Position numbers and translations under genes: made by a program | Source of the DNA: Crotophaga sulcirostris | Taxonomy: Eukaryota; Chordata; Aves; Cuculiformes; Crotophagidae | Reading direction: 5' to 3' | Assembly (NCBI GenBank): GCA_013397455.1 | Contig: VYZB01000292.1 | Location: forward strand, 94,858 to 158,857 | DNA: 64,000 bases | Part shown: one piece after another, positions 46,276-59,420 of the stretch | How the letters are laid out: each line of letters opens with the position of its first letter | Position numbering within the stretch: position 1 is the stretch's first letter | Notes under the pieces: generated by a model | Databases searched by the model: none | The model's input: only the letters and a program-made list of their open reading frames with translations | Told to the model about the DNA's origin: nothing

Positions 46276-49200
46276 TCTCCTTGAAATATGGAAATATTGA
46301 AGGATCAGGTGTAATGGCTAAAAAGTAAGTTAAAAAAATAGGAAGATTTCTGATACAGGGGAGAAAAGAAGGAAGCATTTCAAGCAAAAGCAACTACACA
46401 GTGTTCTTAACTACAAATTTATATCATAATCTAAACAAAACCACCAAGTAGCGAATCAGCTTGTAGAAGAACAATGAGGTCTCAGCTACCACTAGGAATT
46501 GTGTCTGGGAGAAATGTGGGTGAGGCTGGGGGCTACACAGGGTCTATTCCAGCCTAACTTCAACTTCTTTACTTGTTTTGTGCTTAGCGCATCATCACAC
46601 CCACGGCGGTTTTGGAAGATGACCTCAAACAGACCACATCTTCAAAGACCTGGACCTTCAGTGATGTTAGGCGATAATTTTGTATTTTGAGAATATCTTC
46701 TTATTTCTATGCATTGCAACCTTTCACAGCATCCTATCAGCTGACACAGAATCACAGACTGCTGACGGCATGACTTGAATAACTGCATACATACCCAGAT
46801 TTTATTACTCATGTTACTTCAGGAATTGGCAGATCATTAACTCTGAATACTTATTTGACTATTTTTCCCCTCAAAAATCTTCCCATTTGACTTTAAACTC
46901 TTATTTGTGGTCCAAGCAGCAGAACACTTAATCAGACTAAACTGGGTTGTAATAGAGCAGCTTTGAAGTGGCCTTAAAATATCTGAAGACTCTAAAACTA
47001 AACCCCTGGAAATAGGGTTGCTCTCCTCCAGCTTGCCCTTGCCACAGTAAGCTATGTACCCTTCTCCTAGGACTTGGGAAAGATAGCAGAGATCCAGACC
47101 CTTTCAGCGACAGGGAATACAGTACCCTCAAACCTGAATGTTTCTAAAACACTGTGTCAGCCTATACAAACACTGACTCAAGTCAACACACCACTGAACC
47201 AAAATATTTTGATTTGATAAAACAAACTCAATGACTGCTTAGACTTTGGCTGAGTAGATTCACAATGGAAGTTTCCTTTTCAACATCCCTATTTATTCTC
47301 ACCTCTACCATCATGCAATTAGATGACCATGGTCAAATCTATCCCCCTCTTCCTCGCCTCCGAATTCCTTCTTCCTCTCCTCTGAATCCCCTCCTCAGCC
47401 ATTCAGATGTCCAGCTCCCCTAGATTGTCTCCTACTGCACACTCACATGAAGCCATCACAACAGGACTCTGGACTTCTTCATGAAACCCTACGCATGGCT
47501 AAACATGAAAAATTGTTGTTACAGTTCTTTGTTTTCCAGTTGTACAAGCACTTCCACAAACCTAGTGTGGAAGTGAAAAGACTCATCTAATGGTTGATTT
47601 ACAGAATTCAGTGGTCCTCCCCAAAACATTCTTGTCTCCCTATTACAATAAAATAACCCCGACCTCTGATCACTGTTACACCCAACGTCCAACTCCCCTT
47701 GCACAGAACAGGCTCTTGAGTGCTCACGGTGGGAGGTCTATTCTCACATGAAATTAAAGCCAGGCAGAATCAATTAAAGCAAAAAGGATGGGGTCTGCTG
47801 AAATGACAGAAGGCATTTGGGAAAAAGCCTCACAGCTGAATGCAGGAGAAATACCATTGCCCAGGGTTTCTTGTCCCTCCATGAAAGCTGTAGTCCAACA
47901 AGATCTCTCCAGAGGACTTGAGACTGCCAGTCCTAATTGTTTTTGCAGTGGCTCATGGTGCTGATCAGCAAGGAAGACTGAAGTTAGAGACAGATCGAAG
48001 AGGATATGAACATAGGAAATTAGCAGAGGAGGGACTTTTAGTAACTGGGAGAGAGATGAGTAATGGCTGCGCTTCCCTCCATTACTCAGAGATCAGTAAT
48101 TCCTGTGGGACCTCAAGATAAGAAAACCAAACCCAGATTTTGTAAATTAGCAAAAACCCAACAGACGAACGTTTAATTCCACCTTCTTAAGGTTCATTCT
48201 CCACCATGCTGCTCTGCAAACACCAAGTCAGAATATATTCTATATATTTACACCTATTCCTACAGCCCCTGAGAAATGACTGTCGTGCCTGCTCGAAGCC
48301 AACCCAAGGCCATTCCCTCTGCCACGGGAATGGCAGAGGACTGCAGCCTATACCCTCAGGAACAGATGTTGTCTTTGTAACTTTAACCTGCCTTCAGGCC
48401 GCCCCCCTCCCTCCCTCCTCATTCGGCATCCTCAGCCTACATGCCATCCCATTTGTTATCTATGAGGAAGGTCAGGGTCCTGCTGGTTGCCGTACAACTC
48501 CTCTCAGCTTGGGGCACTTAATTTCAGGTTATTTCTCCCACTAAACAAGATGTTGAAGGAGAGAAAGAACAAGGCAAAGAAATCTGCTTGAAAGGAGGAC
48601 TGATACTGGCCCTGTCTGGTGGGGGAGGATTGTTCTTTGCTCCCCGCACCTTGCAAAAAGTTCTCCAATGTCCTGGCAACAGCTACAGAATTCAGGGGGG
48701 GGCAAATGCTCTGCAAGCTCATGAGATGTTCAGCTTCCACTTTTCCACTGGGACCAAATAAGCAGCATTAGCTCTTAAGAGTTTGCCTTGCTGGGCTGAT
48801 TCATGGTGTGAACACACTCTAATTAGTCATTTAACTTAAGAACTAAGACTCCCAAGAGAAGATCTCAGAGGGGAATTCAGAGCTCTTCAGACTGAAATTA
48901 TCAACTGCCTAATGTAACTGTTCGACATCTTCTCATGGTCTCTCTCTGTCTCCCTCTCTCCATATGACTATCTATTAAAAATAGATGGTATGAATACTTC
49001 CACATCTTTGACAAACCCTGGCTTGTTTAGACTCCTTTGAAGTCACTTGGGTGAATTCACATCACATTGCCTTCTGGAAGCTCCTCTAGTTAGCTGAGGT
49101 ACAGACATCATCCCATCTTCTGCTAACGTCTAGATTCAGAGAGCTTTCTGCAGTTCCTGAGGGCTACCCAACTAAAACACACTTACCAGATTCCCATACC

Positions 49201-49390
49201 AGCACAGAGGACACCATGATGCCCCTGGAGGCATCAGCTCTTAGCTAACTCCACAAAGTGCCTGGGCACCTCCATGTGATTCCTCTGGATCAAGTATCTG
49301 CTTCAGGCATCACCATGCCTAAATCAGGTATAGAGCGCAGGTAATGTGGTACATGTCCTGGATTGCTGATCCTGAAACAGCTGCTAGAGG
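46276..49390. other. Unique sequence with two pyrimidine-rich patches
   Basis: No gene or interspersed repeat was recognised. Pyrimidine-rich patches lie at 47338-47398 and 48935-48962 (tctctctctgtctccctctc). Confidence 0.45.
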
Positions 49391-49507
49391 TTTTGAACAA
49401 GTTGCTTCACCTCTCCTTGCCTCCATTTCCTTATCTCTGAGATGGTAAGGCTGATAACATTCAGAGCACACTGCAAAGTGAGATATCAATTAGTTCTAGG
49501 TGTTCCT
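49391..49507 (+). mobile_element. MIR/L2-like SINE relic
   Basis: The words gaacaagttgcttcacctct, ccttgcctccatttccttat, ctgagatggtaaggctgat, then gcaaagtgagatatc and ttctaggtgtt follow the order of the MIR-like consensus: CAAGTTACTTAACCTCT, GCCTCAGTTTCCTCATCTG, and then the CTTTGAGAT...GCTAGGTGTTAT tail. Coverage runs from the centre to the 3' end. This is the best-preserved MIR-like copy here. Confidence 0.65.
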
Positions 49508-51566
49508 GACTAAAACATGCTTTACTCAGAATTCTGAAAGGCTGAGTACATAGGTTGCTAAAAGAAACTGAAGGCCTGTGAGATACTGAATTATTTGGCT
49601 AAAGTGTATGCCAGTATTTGAAGGTAAAGACAAGCAAAAATCTTAGTCATTACTACATTCTTGTATCAGTAAATGATAGTCCTTCCTTCCACGTTCCCTC
49701 CCCAGAGAACCTACCTACCTAGCACAAAAATTCTGCCATTAAAATCTTTTTGATGTTGCCACAAACGAAGTGTGAAAAATCTGTGGTGGGGTCAGCTCTC
49801 CCCACCTTCTGCACCCAGCTCTTCAGTTAGCCCTTTTCATGTGTGCCTACATGTGATGACTATACAGATCTGGTCTGAGCATGACGTTTTCATTGGTCCT
49901 TATGCTGTGAACACACACACATACAAACATGGGGTTTGACTCATCTCCATGTACCACTGCCTGGCTGGTCACAGCTACACAAAAGAGAAAAGGTGAATCC
50001 AACAGGTCCTACATATCACACTTGGTACATTTTCCCTATCCTACTGCACAACAGAATTACAACAACCCCTTCCAAGTTCCTCTGCTAGAGGAGCAATGAG
50101 AATGCTGTAGTCCAATGACATGAAACATCTCAGTTTTCTCCCCAAATCTTTCTAATCATAGTAAAAGTGATTATTTTATAAATGAGAAGGGTGTCCAATT
50201 TCTTCTTCAGAACTACTTCTAGAGGAGGTCTGGCAGGGATGTAAAGTCTATTTTTTAAAAAATAAAGACTGTCAGGCAAGTCCTCAAGCTCTCTGGTTTC
50301 CCAACACAAATGTGAAACCTCATGTCACATCAGCATCTCTTTGAACTCTAAGCTGGAGCCAAAGGCCATAGAAAAGACTCTTCAGAGTGCAGTAAGCCAG
50401 TCATTCACCTCATCTCACCAGGTAATCGGTTCTTCCTGTTCCATACAGTGTCTGTAGTAACTTAATGGATTCTTGTCAGAGTTCTCCATGGATTCTTCCC
50501 CCAGGCATAGCACTGAATTTAAGGGGAATGGATAGTACCCACTGGCAAAAAGAAATTAAATCCTTGTATGTCCTTTGAAATATTCTAATGTCACATTAAT
50601 AACATGTTGTATTCTGAGCCCTGGGTTCCCCAACATTGTAAGGAGTTGTTAATAGCAATTCACACAAGCAGAGAACACTTTGTTTATTTCATCTCACATC
50701 TCAGCTTTGGTCACCAGAAAGCTACTTTTTTTTCTGAGAAGCCTAGTGAAGAAAAATAAATCATCGTCACCATGCCACAAAAAGAATTCCAGCTGGTATG
50801 GGTATCAAATGAATTCACAGACTGAAAAAGAGCAACTTTTGCCTCAAAATGAATATTTTGAAGAAGACTTCCTCTGCTAGAAATATCTAAATTCAGAATT
50901 CGGTTGCAGGAAGCTTGCCAGTGAGGAATTCCATCCGTCACTGGTAAAAATGGTTCAGGATTTTCTCCTCCAAAGATTCAGAAGATGATCCAATACATGA
51001 CAGTCCAGTCTTACTGGACAAGAAGAGTCTTCAGAAAGCTACAACAACCCTCTCATCAGCAAATCAGGGAAGGAAAGCGTTCGTGTGAGACCCATTAGTT
51101 CTAGTGGAGGCTCTTTTTACCTCCTTAAAGAACAGTGATTTCCCTTTCCATGCATACTGGTAAATACTGAACTTGATTTGCAGAAGCAACTCACATTGTT
51201 TTGCACAAATAAGAGTGAGGAAGCTGTCCATTTCCCCAAGCCTCCGAGCCTGAACCATCCCAATCACATATATGTCCTCAACCTCTGGCCACCCAGGACC
51301 ATGGACAGCAGTTCCCGGTCATGATGCACGCACTGGCTCTCTGGCTCTTGCCGTTAACAGCACTTCTATAAAAGTGCATAACAGAGGCTTGGTTTAATTT
51401 GTCACCCTGGACAAGGCGAACACACAGCTTAAGGTATCATGAACCAATTCTGCTCACCCTATGTGCCGGAGTTCTTTGGCGAGTGCACATTAGTCCAAGG
51501 AATGACATCTTCTCCACTGAGTTCTGGTGAACAACTTAGTCAGAAGAGCGCAGAGAACCTTAAACC
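49508..51566. other. Unique sequence, no recognised feature
   Basis: No gene or interspersed repeat was recognised. A short AC run is at 49910-49921 and a 14-base AT palindrome (attttttaaaaaat) lies near 50250. Confidence 0.45.
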
Positions 51567-51637
51567 TGCCCTGGGAAGGAGTGTTGGAACTAGATGATCT
51601 TTAAGGACCCTTCCAACCCAATCGATTCTATGATTCT
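51567..51637 (+). mobile_element. CR1 LINE 3' tail fragment
   Basis: Sense CR1 tail: ggagtgttggaactagatga, tctttaaggacccttccaac, ccaatcgattctatgattct. About 70 bases remain after 5' truncation. Confidence 0.92.
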
Positions 51638-53351
51638 CTGCTCTGTTGTGAACAGAAGCCTGCTCCTTAGCCCATGTCCTAAAACACAATGGCAGCATTC
51701 AGAAGAACACCTATGAGCCTCTCTTTCAGCTTCCACTGTTAAGTGGGCCCTGGCTTCCAAGACAGACTTAAAAGACTTCTGTGCAAAGGCCAAGTTGTTA
51801 CACACTCACACACTCTTATTTACTCCACAATGCCTTCTTTGCTATATGAATTCACTAAAAAGAAATGGTGTGAGGGCATCTCATTTTACGAGGTGTTAGT
51901 GCTGTTTTACATGACTGGATTTACAGCCATGCATCACTGGATGTATACGTTCTTCCATGAGGAAAGTATCAATGGTACATTCATCTCTGCCCTAGTACTG
52001 TTGCAAATGCTTTTAAATACCGATGCAAATGAGTATGAAGAACTAATTATTAATTCCCTCACATCTCCAGTTCTACAGCTGCCTCAAAATAAGTGGACTA
52101 TCAGCCAAATTTAGATAGCTATTGATGGTCACTTCTATTTTGTCAAAGAGCACATCACTAAGATACTATCAGGCCAGTATTCCTATAAGGCAGCTTCATT
52201 CTCGCTCAGCATCCAAAGTTCAACTTGAAGGATAAGGAAAGAGAGAAATGGCTCGTGACAGTAAGCCTTGGTGGGGTCATGGGCTTTGCAACAGCTTCAA
52301 CATGCAGGCGGGTGAAAACATCACTCACAAAGTAAAGGGACAGAGCAAAAATATAAAGAAGGGGAGGGGGAAAGGAAAGAAAAAGTAAAGGTTGATGGAC
52401 AGTTGGACTTGTTGAGGGTGAAATCAATTAAAGTGCATCAAATCCAGAATTCATGCTTTTTCAAAGTGACAAATATGTGCTGGAAACTGAGAAAGACGAA
52501 GGGAAAATAATGTCTTTGACCTCCCAGAGACCGGCTGTTCCTTCCGTCAGAGGAGCCAAAAGTGAAGTGAGATGCATTCATGATAAATTGTAACAGCCAG
52601 GCAGTCACATTAAAAAAGAACGAGGTGAAAAGGTTACAGAAGGGACCCAAAATGCGAAGAATTCAACCAACCATCAAGATAAATCAACTCAGGCCCTTGT
52701 ATATGCATACCCAGCCTTCACAGAGCTGCTGCGGATCATCTCAATTTGTTAGCCTTACTTAAAGTGTAAGAGACACACACCCACGCATCTTGTTTACAAA
52801 AGCTTTTGAAAACATCCTTACAAAGGACTGACTCATTTCAGCCCTCCAAAGCCAAGGGATGCAGCCACTGTGCAACCTGCCATCCTATTTGTGGGAACTC
52901 TTAGAAAATTGGAGCATTTCTTCAATGTGCACAAATATCAGTGGCAATTCTGCGTTCAACTCAGTTCACCTGTATTTTAGGAGAAAGCTTTCAAGGAGCT
53001 GGACACCTCTCCCCTGCTAAAGCAAACATAAAATATTCACACTTTTGAAAGTTTCAAAGTCTTAATGTATCTTATTTTCTCTTGTACTTAGATATCATTT
53101 TTTGCTTTTGAGCTTCAAAGCACAATAAAAATATTTGTCTGGATGCTTCCAATTGCATGGCAACTTTGGATCTTTTGGTCCATTTGAAACTACTAATTCA
53201 TAGCAATGGACATTACCCCGAGATCTTCAAGCAAGAGTTGCCCAAGTCTTTCTGACTATTTATTGCAACAGCAGATTGACTTTCAGAGAGGTTACTGAAG
53301 AAAGCATGTTTTCTCTCCTTTCCTGACCTATTGCCAGCACTTAAGAGATTA
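51638..53351. other. Unique sequence, no recognised feature
   Basis: No gene or repeat was recognised. The 123-codon frame 51743-52114 (+) has no domain and is treated as chance. Confidence 0.45.
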
Positions 53352-53416
53352 TCATAGAATCATAGAATTGTTTGGGTTGGAAGGTATCTTAAAGATAATC
53401 TAGTTCCAACCCCTGA
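53352..53416 (-). mobile_element. CR1 LINE 3' tail fragment
   Basis: Reverse-complement CR1 tail: tcatagaatcatagaattg, tttgggttggaaggtatctt, ataatctagttccaacccc. It is 5' truncated to about 65 bases. Confidence 0.93.
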
Positions 53417-54840
53417 TGATTATACAAAGTAGTTTTCAACAGTTCAAATGCAATAGGTTAAGCCTGTTCACAGTGCTGACTGTTGTGCAGATGGGCATTT
53501 TAGAGTAGCACTAAGCATGGGAGCTATAGGAGATTCCCAACTGCAGCATGTAATGTCTTGTGCTTGGGATCCCAACTGGCATTGAGAACTTATTATTACA
53601 AATGATTGCACCAAGGGGAACAAAGTTCAAATTGACATTGTTGCTGCGAGGAAGCTCAGCTATCAAGTCCTAGCTGGCATTCTCACAACTCTGCCTTCAG
53701 AAAGCACTGGTGATCATCTTGCCAGCTCCTCCTGACATAGATGCCCACCCCACAGTTGTTGCATTCTTCTTCACGACAACCTTCTCTGGATGGTCTCTTC
53801 CTTGAAACAGCATGATTCTCTCAGGGAGACATGAGTTCACATCAACAAATCCTTCCCGACACTGCCCTGAAGCACTTTCGCTATGATCAGCTATTCAGAG
53901 TGATGGGACACACTAGTTAGATCTCTCTGTGTGTTTATCAATCCCTTCTCAGCCATTTTCCTCTGTAAATCCGTCAAATCTTTTTCTTCAAGCTCTGTGG
54001 GAACAGTTAGGAGCTATCTCCTCAGAGGTGCCTGCCCTGCCACTTGGATTTCATCCCTCTCTTGGAGAAGCTGGATTTCAGCAGTCAGGACTGGCCTACA
54101 CAACACAGGCATGGCAGCAGCAGTGCTACTGCCAGTACCCTTGTAGTGACAGGGTACTTCTGAAAGACCCTTACAAGACCCCTTGTCCCTGTGCAGGGGA
54201 CTGGGAGGAATCCTCTTAACCTGGGACAGCGAAGGAAGAAGGGGGAAAGCCCAGAGATGAAGTCAAAGGAGTGAAAAATCTATAATACCCCAAACTAGAC
54301 AATCACAAATAGTTCTGAGCTGACCCAAGGCAGGAATCAAGGTGTTCGACCAGAACACGGGACCCTATAGGTTTTTAAGGTCACAGAACTTAAAGGTTTA
54401 TTGAACTTTACACGTATATAATTATTTCAAGTCTCTACTGCAATGACCCTTAGTCAACATAGCACAAGACATTTAAATGGTACCAAAGGAGGGAAGCCAT
54501 CCACTACAACTCTGTGATGGATGTAAATGAAGCCACATAGCTTTGGACCTTACCAGTTTCCTTTCATTCTTCCAGGGAATTTGCTGCCTGAAAAGTCATA
54601 TGTCTTCTCTTTTAAATAAGGACTATCCAACAGTCTGTTTGCCTTACATTGATGATGTAACCTTCACGGATGGCAGTGAACTGCCAGCCAGTCTACATCT
54701 GCGTAGATGCTGTCCTATGAAACTACGCTATGTAGCTTATATGCAGTTTGATTGTGCAGATCTAGGTCAGCATCCCGCATCCTGACAAACGTCAAATGGG
54801 AATGCTTATTTCTCCTCTCACACTTGTCATCAGCTGAGCT
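53417..54840. other. Unique sequence; a weak reverse-transcriptase-like motif
   Basis: No gene or clear repeat was recognised. A frame near 54543-54785 (+) contains FFQG and, 24 codons later, YIDD (54645-54656), which superficially resembles retroelement reverse transcriptase motifs. The spacing is short and nothing else supports it, so no element is called. Confidence 0.4.
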
Positions 54841-54946
54841 GGTTATCATCCCTGTTTTGCAGTTGGGAGCATGAAGCACAAAGCAGTGAAGTGACTTGGC
54901 TGACGCCACTTTGCGGGCCAGTGTCTGATTTGGGAATCAAGCTCAT
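54841..54946 (-). mobile_element. MIR-like SINE relic, antisense
   Basis: The + strand reads ggttatcatccctgttttgc, agttgggagcatgaagcaca, aagcagtgaagtgacttggc, then ggccagtgtctgatttggga and atcaag. This matches the reverse complement of MIR (TTATCCCCATTTTACAGATGGGGAAACTGAGGCAC, AGAGGTTAAGTGACTTGCC, GGCAGAGCC...GGAATCGAACC) in order and spacing. It covers the central region towards the tRNA-related part. Confidence 0.65.
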
Positions 54947-56490
54947 GTAAGCAAACACCAACCAGGGTGACATCATATTCATAAGACTAACTTGTGATGC
55001 TTTTGGGAAGACAGACTTCGTGCAGGGTTTACAAAACCTGTAGGTATCACCAGTTACATTCTCTCAATCATCTGCCTGGCGAGTTTACCAGAGTTTCAGG
55101 TGACAGAGAGACGAAAATTAAGGACAATCCCTAATGCCTCCCAACAAATTCACAATTCTTTGTTTGCTCACCAGCCAGAAAAAGCACTCAGGGTTTTGGA
55201 TCCTTTCCTTTAAGCCCTGAAGAATGGGGCAGGAATCTCACAGAACAACTCTTTGTGCTCTGTTTCATCAAATGCGCTGGGTGCAAGCATGAGACAAAGA
55301 CGAGATTATAGAACAACAACAGAACACTTCACTATCCAAAAGTGATGCCACTATGATTGAGCAGCTTCCTCTCCTGCTTCTGATGGCTCATGTCAGAAGG
55401 GGCAGATGAGAAAGGACCACATGGTAGACACAAATAGCATCACTAAAGACAGCCTGGTAACTAGCAAGCAGACAGCTCTGCATCAGACTCATCCATGAGG
55501 AGAAAAAGAGGTTTCCCAAGAACCAGACAGCAATTGTTATTCTTTTAGGACTGAAATTTGTTTGTTTGTCCAAAAATATATGCCATCTGAACACCAGCAT
55601 TTGTTTTATTTTGGTTTAGGATTCTTTTTTGTTCATTTTTCACTAAATTGCTTTCATTCATTCCTAAAAACTTCCATCTTCAGTTATTTTTTCCATCTCT
55701 TCTGAATCCTTTATCCATTTTTTGTGGATTCAAAAGTAATTTGGTGCTGAAATATTCTGGGCGAGTTTGGAACGGAGATGAAGCTTTTAATGTTTTAAGG
55801 AAGAAAATACAGAAATCTTTTTTAAGCCATTGTTTCATTACTGCTCACTATAAAAATGAACAAAATTTTTACTTTTTTTTTTTTTAAAAAGGAAAAGCAT
55901 CCATAAAATGTGACTAAACAAAAGCTCCTCTTTGCTAATCCTTCACATTTGGCTTCATCACAACTGGTGCCACACAAAGGCTGCAACTCTGGCATTTAAG
56001 CCACAGAAATGGTAAAATTTTATTTTTAGAAGGACAGTACAACTGAAAGAAAAAACCCAAACCCAACTTTTTTCCTCTTTAAAGGACAGACTGTAGACAA
56101 GGAACAGAGCAAATACACTTATTGTTCTGAGTCCAACCATTGTGAGCCACTACCACCACCACTTGCCTCTGCGCACGCTATGTGAACAACCCAGGCTCAG
56201 GAAGCCTTGCGGCTGAGCTCATCTGTTCCCTGACAGTTTATAGCCCAGAACTCCTGCTTTACCCCAGAAGCCAGCTTGTGCCTTCGGCAAGCAGCACTGT
56301 GTCATTGCCCCTCCTGCCTGACCTGGAGGAGGCTTCCTGCCAGCATGCCTCAAGATGACTTGCTGCAAGAGTTGTTGCAGATTTGAAAAGATTTAAGATT
56401 TCTAAGACACCCTTAAGCTCCCATCTTCCTCTACCCTGTGTGACCTCTCTGCCTCATGCCTTGTTTAAGCACAGAACAGAGATTTTGTAG
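54947..56490. other. Unique sequence, no recognised feature
   Basis: No gene or interspersed repeat was recognised. A T14 run followed by A5 is at about 55870-55890. Confidence 0.45.
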
Positions 56491-56735
56491 AGTAATAGAA
56501 CCATTAAGGTTGGAAAAGACCTCTAAGATTGTCAAGTCCAACCTTCAACACAACACCAACATGTCTACTAAACCATGTCCTGAAGCACCACATCTATGTG
56601 CTTTTCTAACCGTTCCAGAGATGGTGACACCACCACTGCCCTGGGCAACCTCTACCAGCGCTTCACCACTCTCTCAAGTAAAGAATTTTTTCCTAGTATC
56701 CGATTTAAACCTTCCAACTTAGAGGCCACTGGGAT
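56491..56735 (-). mobile_element. CR1 LINE 3' fragment
   Basis: Reverse-complement CR1: taatagaaccattaaggtt, ggaaaagacctctaagatt, gtcaagtccaacc, accatgtcctgaagcaccac, gccctgggcaacctc, tttttcctagtatccgattt and aacttagaggccac. It is closely similar to the 20150 copy, including the acaacacca...actaaaccatgtcctga part. Confidence 0.93.
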
Positions 56736-57249
56736 GCATCCGTTGGGATGCAAATCATGGCAGAGTGCTTGTGTGGTCCTGATGCTGTACTGTGCTACTG
56801 TTACAACACTGTAAGTGTGACTTGTGCTGCATTTGTTGTCTTTTGCACACAGCCTAGCTAGAAGATCACACCATATCTTCATCCTTGCCCTTAGCCCCTT
56901 CCCATTGCAAGGAAGGGCTTGAGGGCAGCATTCATCTTTGAAGGACATGAGATCTCTGTGCATCATCTGCCCAGCACACAGAACAGGCTTTCATCTGATG
57001 CACTGTATAGAAGGGTCAAATCCAGCCCCCCTGGAAATCCCAATATGCAATATTTGCTGTTGATGCCAAGACTTGATCCTAATGTGTGACCCCAAAGCAA
57101 CACAGAGGAACAGATGACAGATTTTAGCATGGGACTGTCTTTCCTGAGCAACAAGCATTCTGTGTTGTCAAGTGAAATACATCACCAAGTGAAACAAGAC
57201 CATTTCCTCCAAACGTAAATCCTAGAATTACTGGTGAGGAAGGGAATTC
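56736..57249. other. Unique sequence between two CR1 copies
   Basis: No gene or repeat was recognised. The phrase gggtcaaatccagccccc (57015-57032) weakly resembles an old-repeat end and was not called. Confidence 0.45.
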
Positions 57250-57450
57250 ACAGTATCACAGTATAACCAGGTTGGAAGAGACCTCTGAGATCATCAAGTC
57301 CAACCTATAAGCCAACACTAACACCATCTCATCACCTAAACCATGGCACTGAGTGCCTCATCCAATCTTCCCTTAAACATATCAAGGGTCGGCGACTCCA
57401 CCACCTCCCTGGGTAGCGCATTCCAGTGGCCAATCACCCTTTCAGTGAAT
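57250..57450 (-). mobile_element. CR1 LINE 3' fragment (ACAGTATC-tail type)
   Basis: Reverse-complement CR1: acagtatcacagtataac, caggttggaagagacctctg, agatcatcaagtccaacct, ataagccaacac, ctcatccaatcttccc, ggcgactccaccacctccc and ccaatcaccctttcagtga. The tail type matches the 44588 copy, but without that copy's internal tandem expansion. Confidence 0.94.
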
Positions 57451-59065
57451 TCAGTAAGAGTGCTATAACACTATGCCATGCATCTAATCCAGCTGGTTTT
57501 ATTCACAGCTTCCCAACCTTTGGAAACCTTGACTTGCAAAGGACCTGAAGCTTTGACCCCAACCTTCTTCCCTCTGGTACAACTTCCTACACTAACCCTC
57601 TGGGACATTAAATCTTCCTCTTGCCCTTTTCTGCCAGGCAGAGAGGATATGAATTTCATAAGTCCTCAGCCAAACTGCCATCAAGAGCCATGAAATATGA
57701 CAGGAAAACACCAGCATGGACTTGAGTAAGGAGTAAAATGAATTGCCTTCTTATGATAGCCTTTTCCTTTCCATCATGCCCTCCTTTCCTCTTATCCCAC
57801 CCTGCCATCAGCTCTCTACAGATGACTCCTTGGCATTTGGTACTTCTCACTTTCTTTTCCAAGCCACCAGTAGCATCCTCCCTCTAACACTGCTGCCTGC
57901 TGTGGCAGCGTTTCTACACCAAGAAGATGATAAATACATCAAGCCTGTCAAAGTCACAATGTTTTGGTTGGAAAGAGGTGCCCCCCTGCTGGGTGAGATT
58001 ACTTCCCACTGCGATGTATGGCTTTCCCCTTACTGACAGCTATCCAACAGGGAGTAATCAGTGTCCAACTGAGAAGAGCAGGCAGCTAACATCGCTCAAT
58101 GGTACTTAGGACTGATGAGGGCAAGGAGGAGGAAAAAGGAGCTTAGCCTTGCTCACACATAGCCCTCCTCTTACTGGTGTAGTGTGCTGACAGGGAGACA
58201 AACTGAATCTCCTTGCTGGCCCTGGCGGTGGTTTTCCAGGCAGGGGGTGGCAGTGAGAAATGGGAAACTAATATTCCTGCTTGAGTCACGGGGCAAGTGT
58301 CAGCCTTAATCCTACACAAGCACGACACCTGGAACTCTTGGTCCCTAAATGTGTTAGTGAATGGGAAATTAAGAAAGGAAAGACATGAAAAAGGACAAAG
58401 AAGAATCTCTCTCTTTGCCCTTGGGTCCAGGTGTTTCTCTAGAGGCCAAGTCCTTTATACCTCCCAAGCAGCAAATTCTCCAGCAAAGACTCTGAACTGC
58501 ACTCCTGGTGCAGGACGGATTTCTGACACAAAAACTAGCAGGCAAGTGACATTCACTTGGGAAATGGATTTCCCATGAAAAATTCATGAAGAAAGATTTT
58601 GGTTTGTTTGCATTTCACAAACATCTAGGATTTTCAACAGCCTCTAAGACATCCAGGTAAACTGAAGGGCAGCCTTTTTCTCACCTGCAGGTCATCAACT
58701 TCCCTCAGAAACCTACCAGCATTGTGCTGCTGGTTTTGATTATCCCATGCGAACTAGCTTTCTAGTCTTGGCTTTTAAATTAAAGAAATAGAGTAAAACT
58801 ATTATTGAGACACTGTGACGAGACTGAGCAGTATTGCAATGAGTCATCTGGAGTTTCTCCACCTCTAGACCAGCCTCTTCAAAGACACTTAAGGGAATCA
58901 ATTGCCCGTATCCCACTAAAATCCTCTCTATATGTGGTTCATGAAGCTTTAAGCCCCTTTCCCATTCCCACAACCTCCATCCCTCACCTCTGAAGTCTCT
59001 CTAGTCCATTATTCTTGAGGTTGATTTGTGAACAATGCGTTCACTTTCTGTACTGCCTAATGAAG
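57451..59065. other. Unique sequence, no recognised feature
   Basis: No gene or repeat was recognised. Open frames are under 100 codons without domains. Confidence 0.45.
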
Positions 59066-59420
59066 ATGTTCCTGGCCCTGCATATTATATCTGCTGCATG
59101 CTTAATGGAAAAAAATAGCTATTATTATCATTGGTGGTTCGGATAAGTTTCTTGGCAGTCAGGGTGACACAGTTATGTGGACAAACAAGCCAGTGATTAT
59201 CGCCAATGCATTTTTGAGGAAATCATTGCTGTTTAAACTCTAATCACAACAATACCTCATTTAAAAGCATAAAAGCTTTCACTCAGCAGACCTACCATTT
59301 TTTTTAATAGCTAGACAATTAAATAAATCTCCTGACACTTAACCATCATTTACCCAACAGTCAGAAAATGGATTCAATGCCTTTGCATTATCTAGATTAG
59401 AATATTAAAGCAAAAACTGA
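59066..59420. promoter_or_regulatory. Candidate conserved non-coding element
   Basis: This AT-rich block has well-spaced factor-like words. They are gcatattatatctgc, gcatgcttaatgg, ggataagttt (GATA), gtgattatcgccaatgca (59193-59210) and tctaatcacaac, followed by several TAAAT/ATTAAA words. It is not recognised as a repeat. Regulatory role is inference. Confidence 0.27.

Noticed and set aside
54360..54430. Antisense AATAAA-like sequence near ttaaaggtttattgaac, considered as an LTR poly(A) region
   Set aside because: No LTR ends, repeats or target-site duplication were found around it.
57015..57032. Phrase gggtcaaatccagccccc as an old repeat end
   Set aside because: A single short word without the rest of the repeat pattern.
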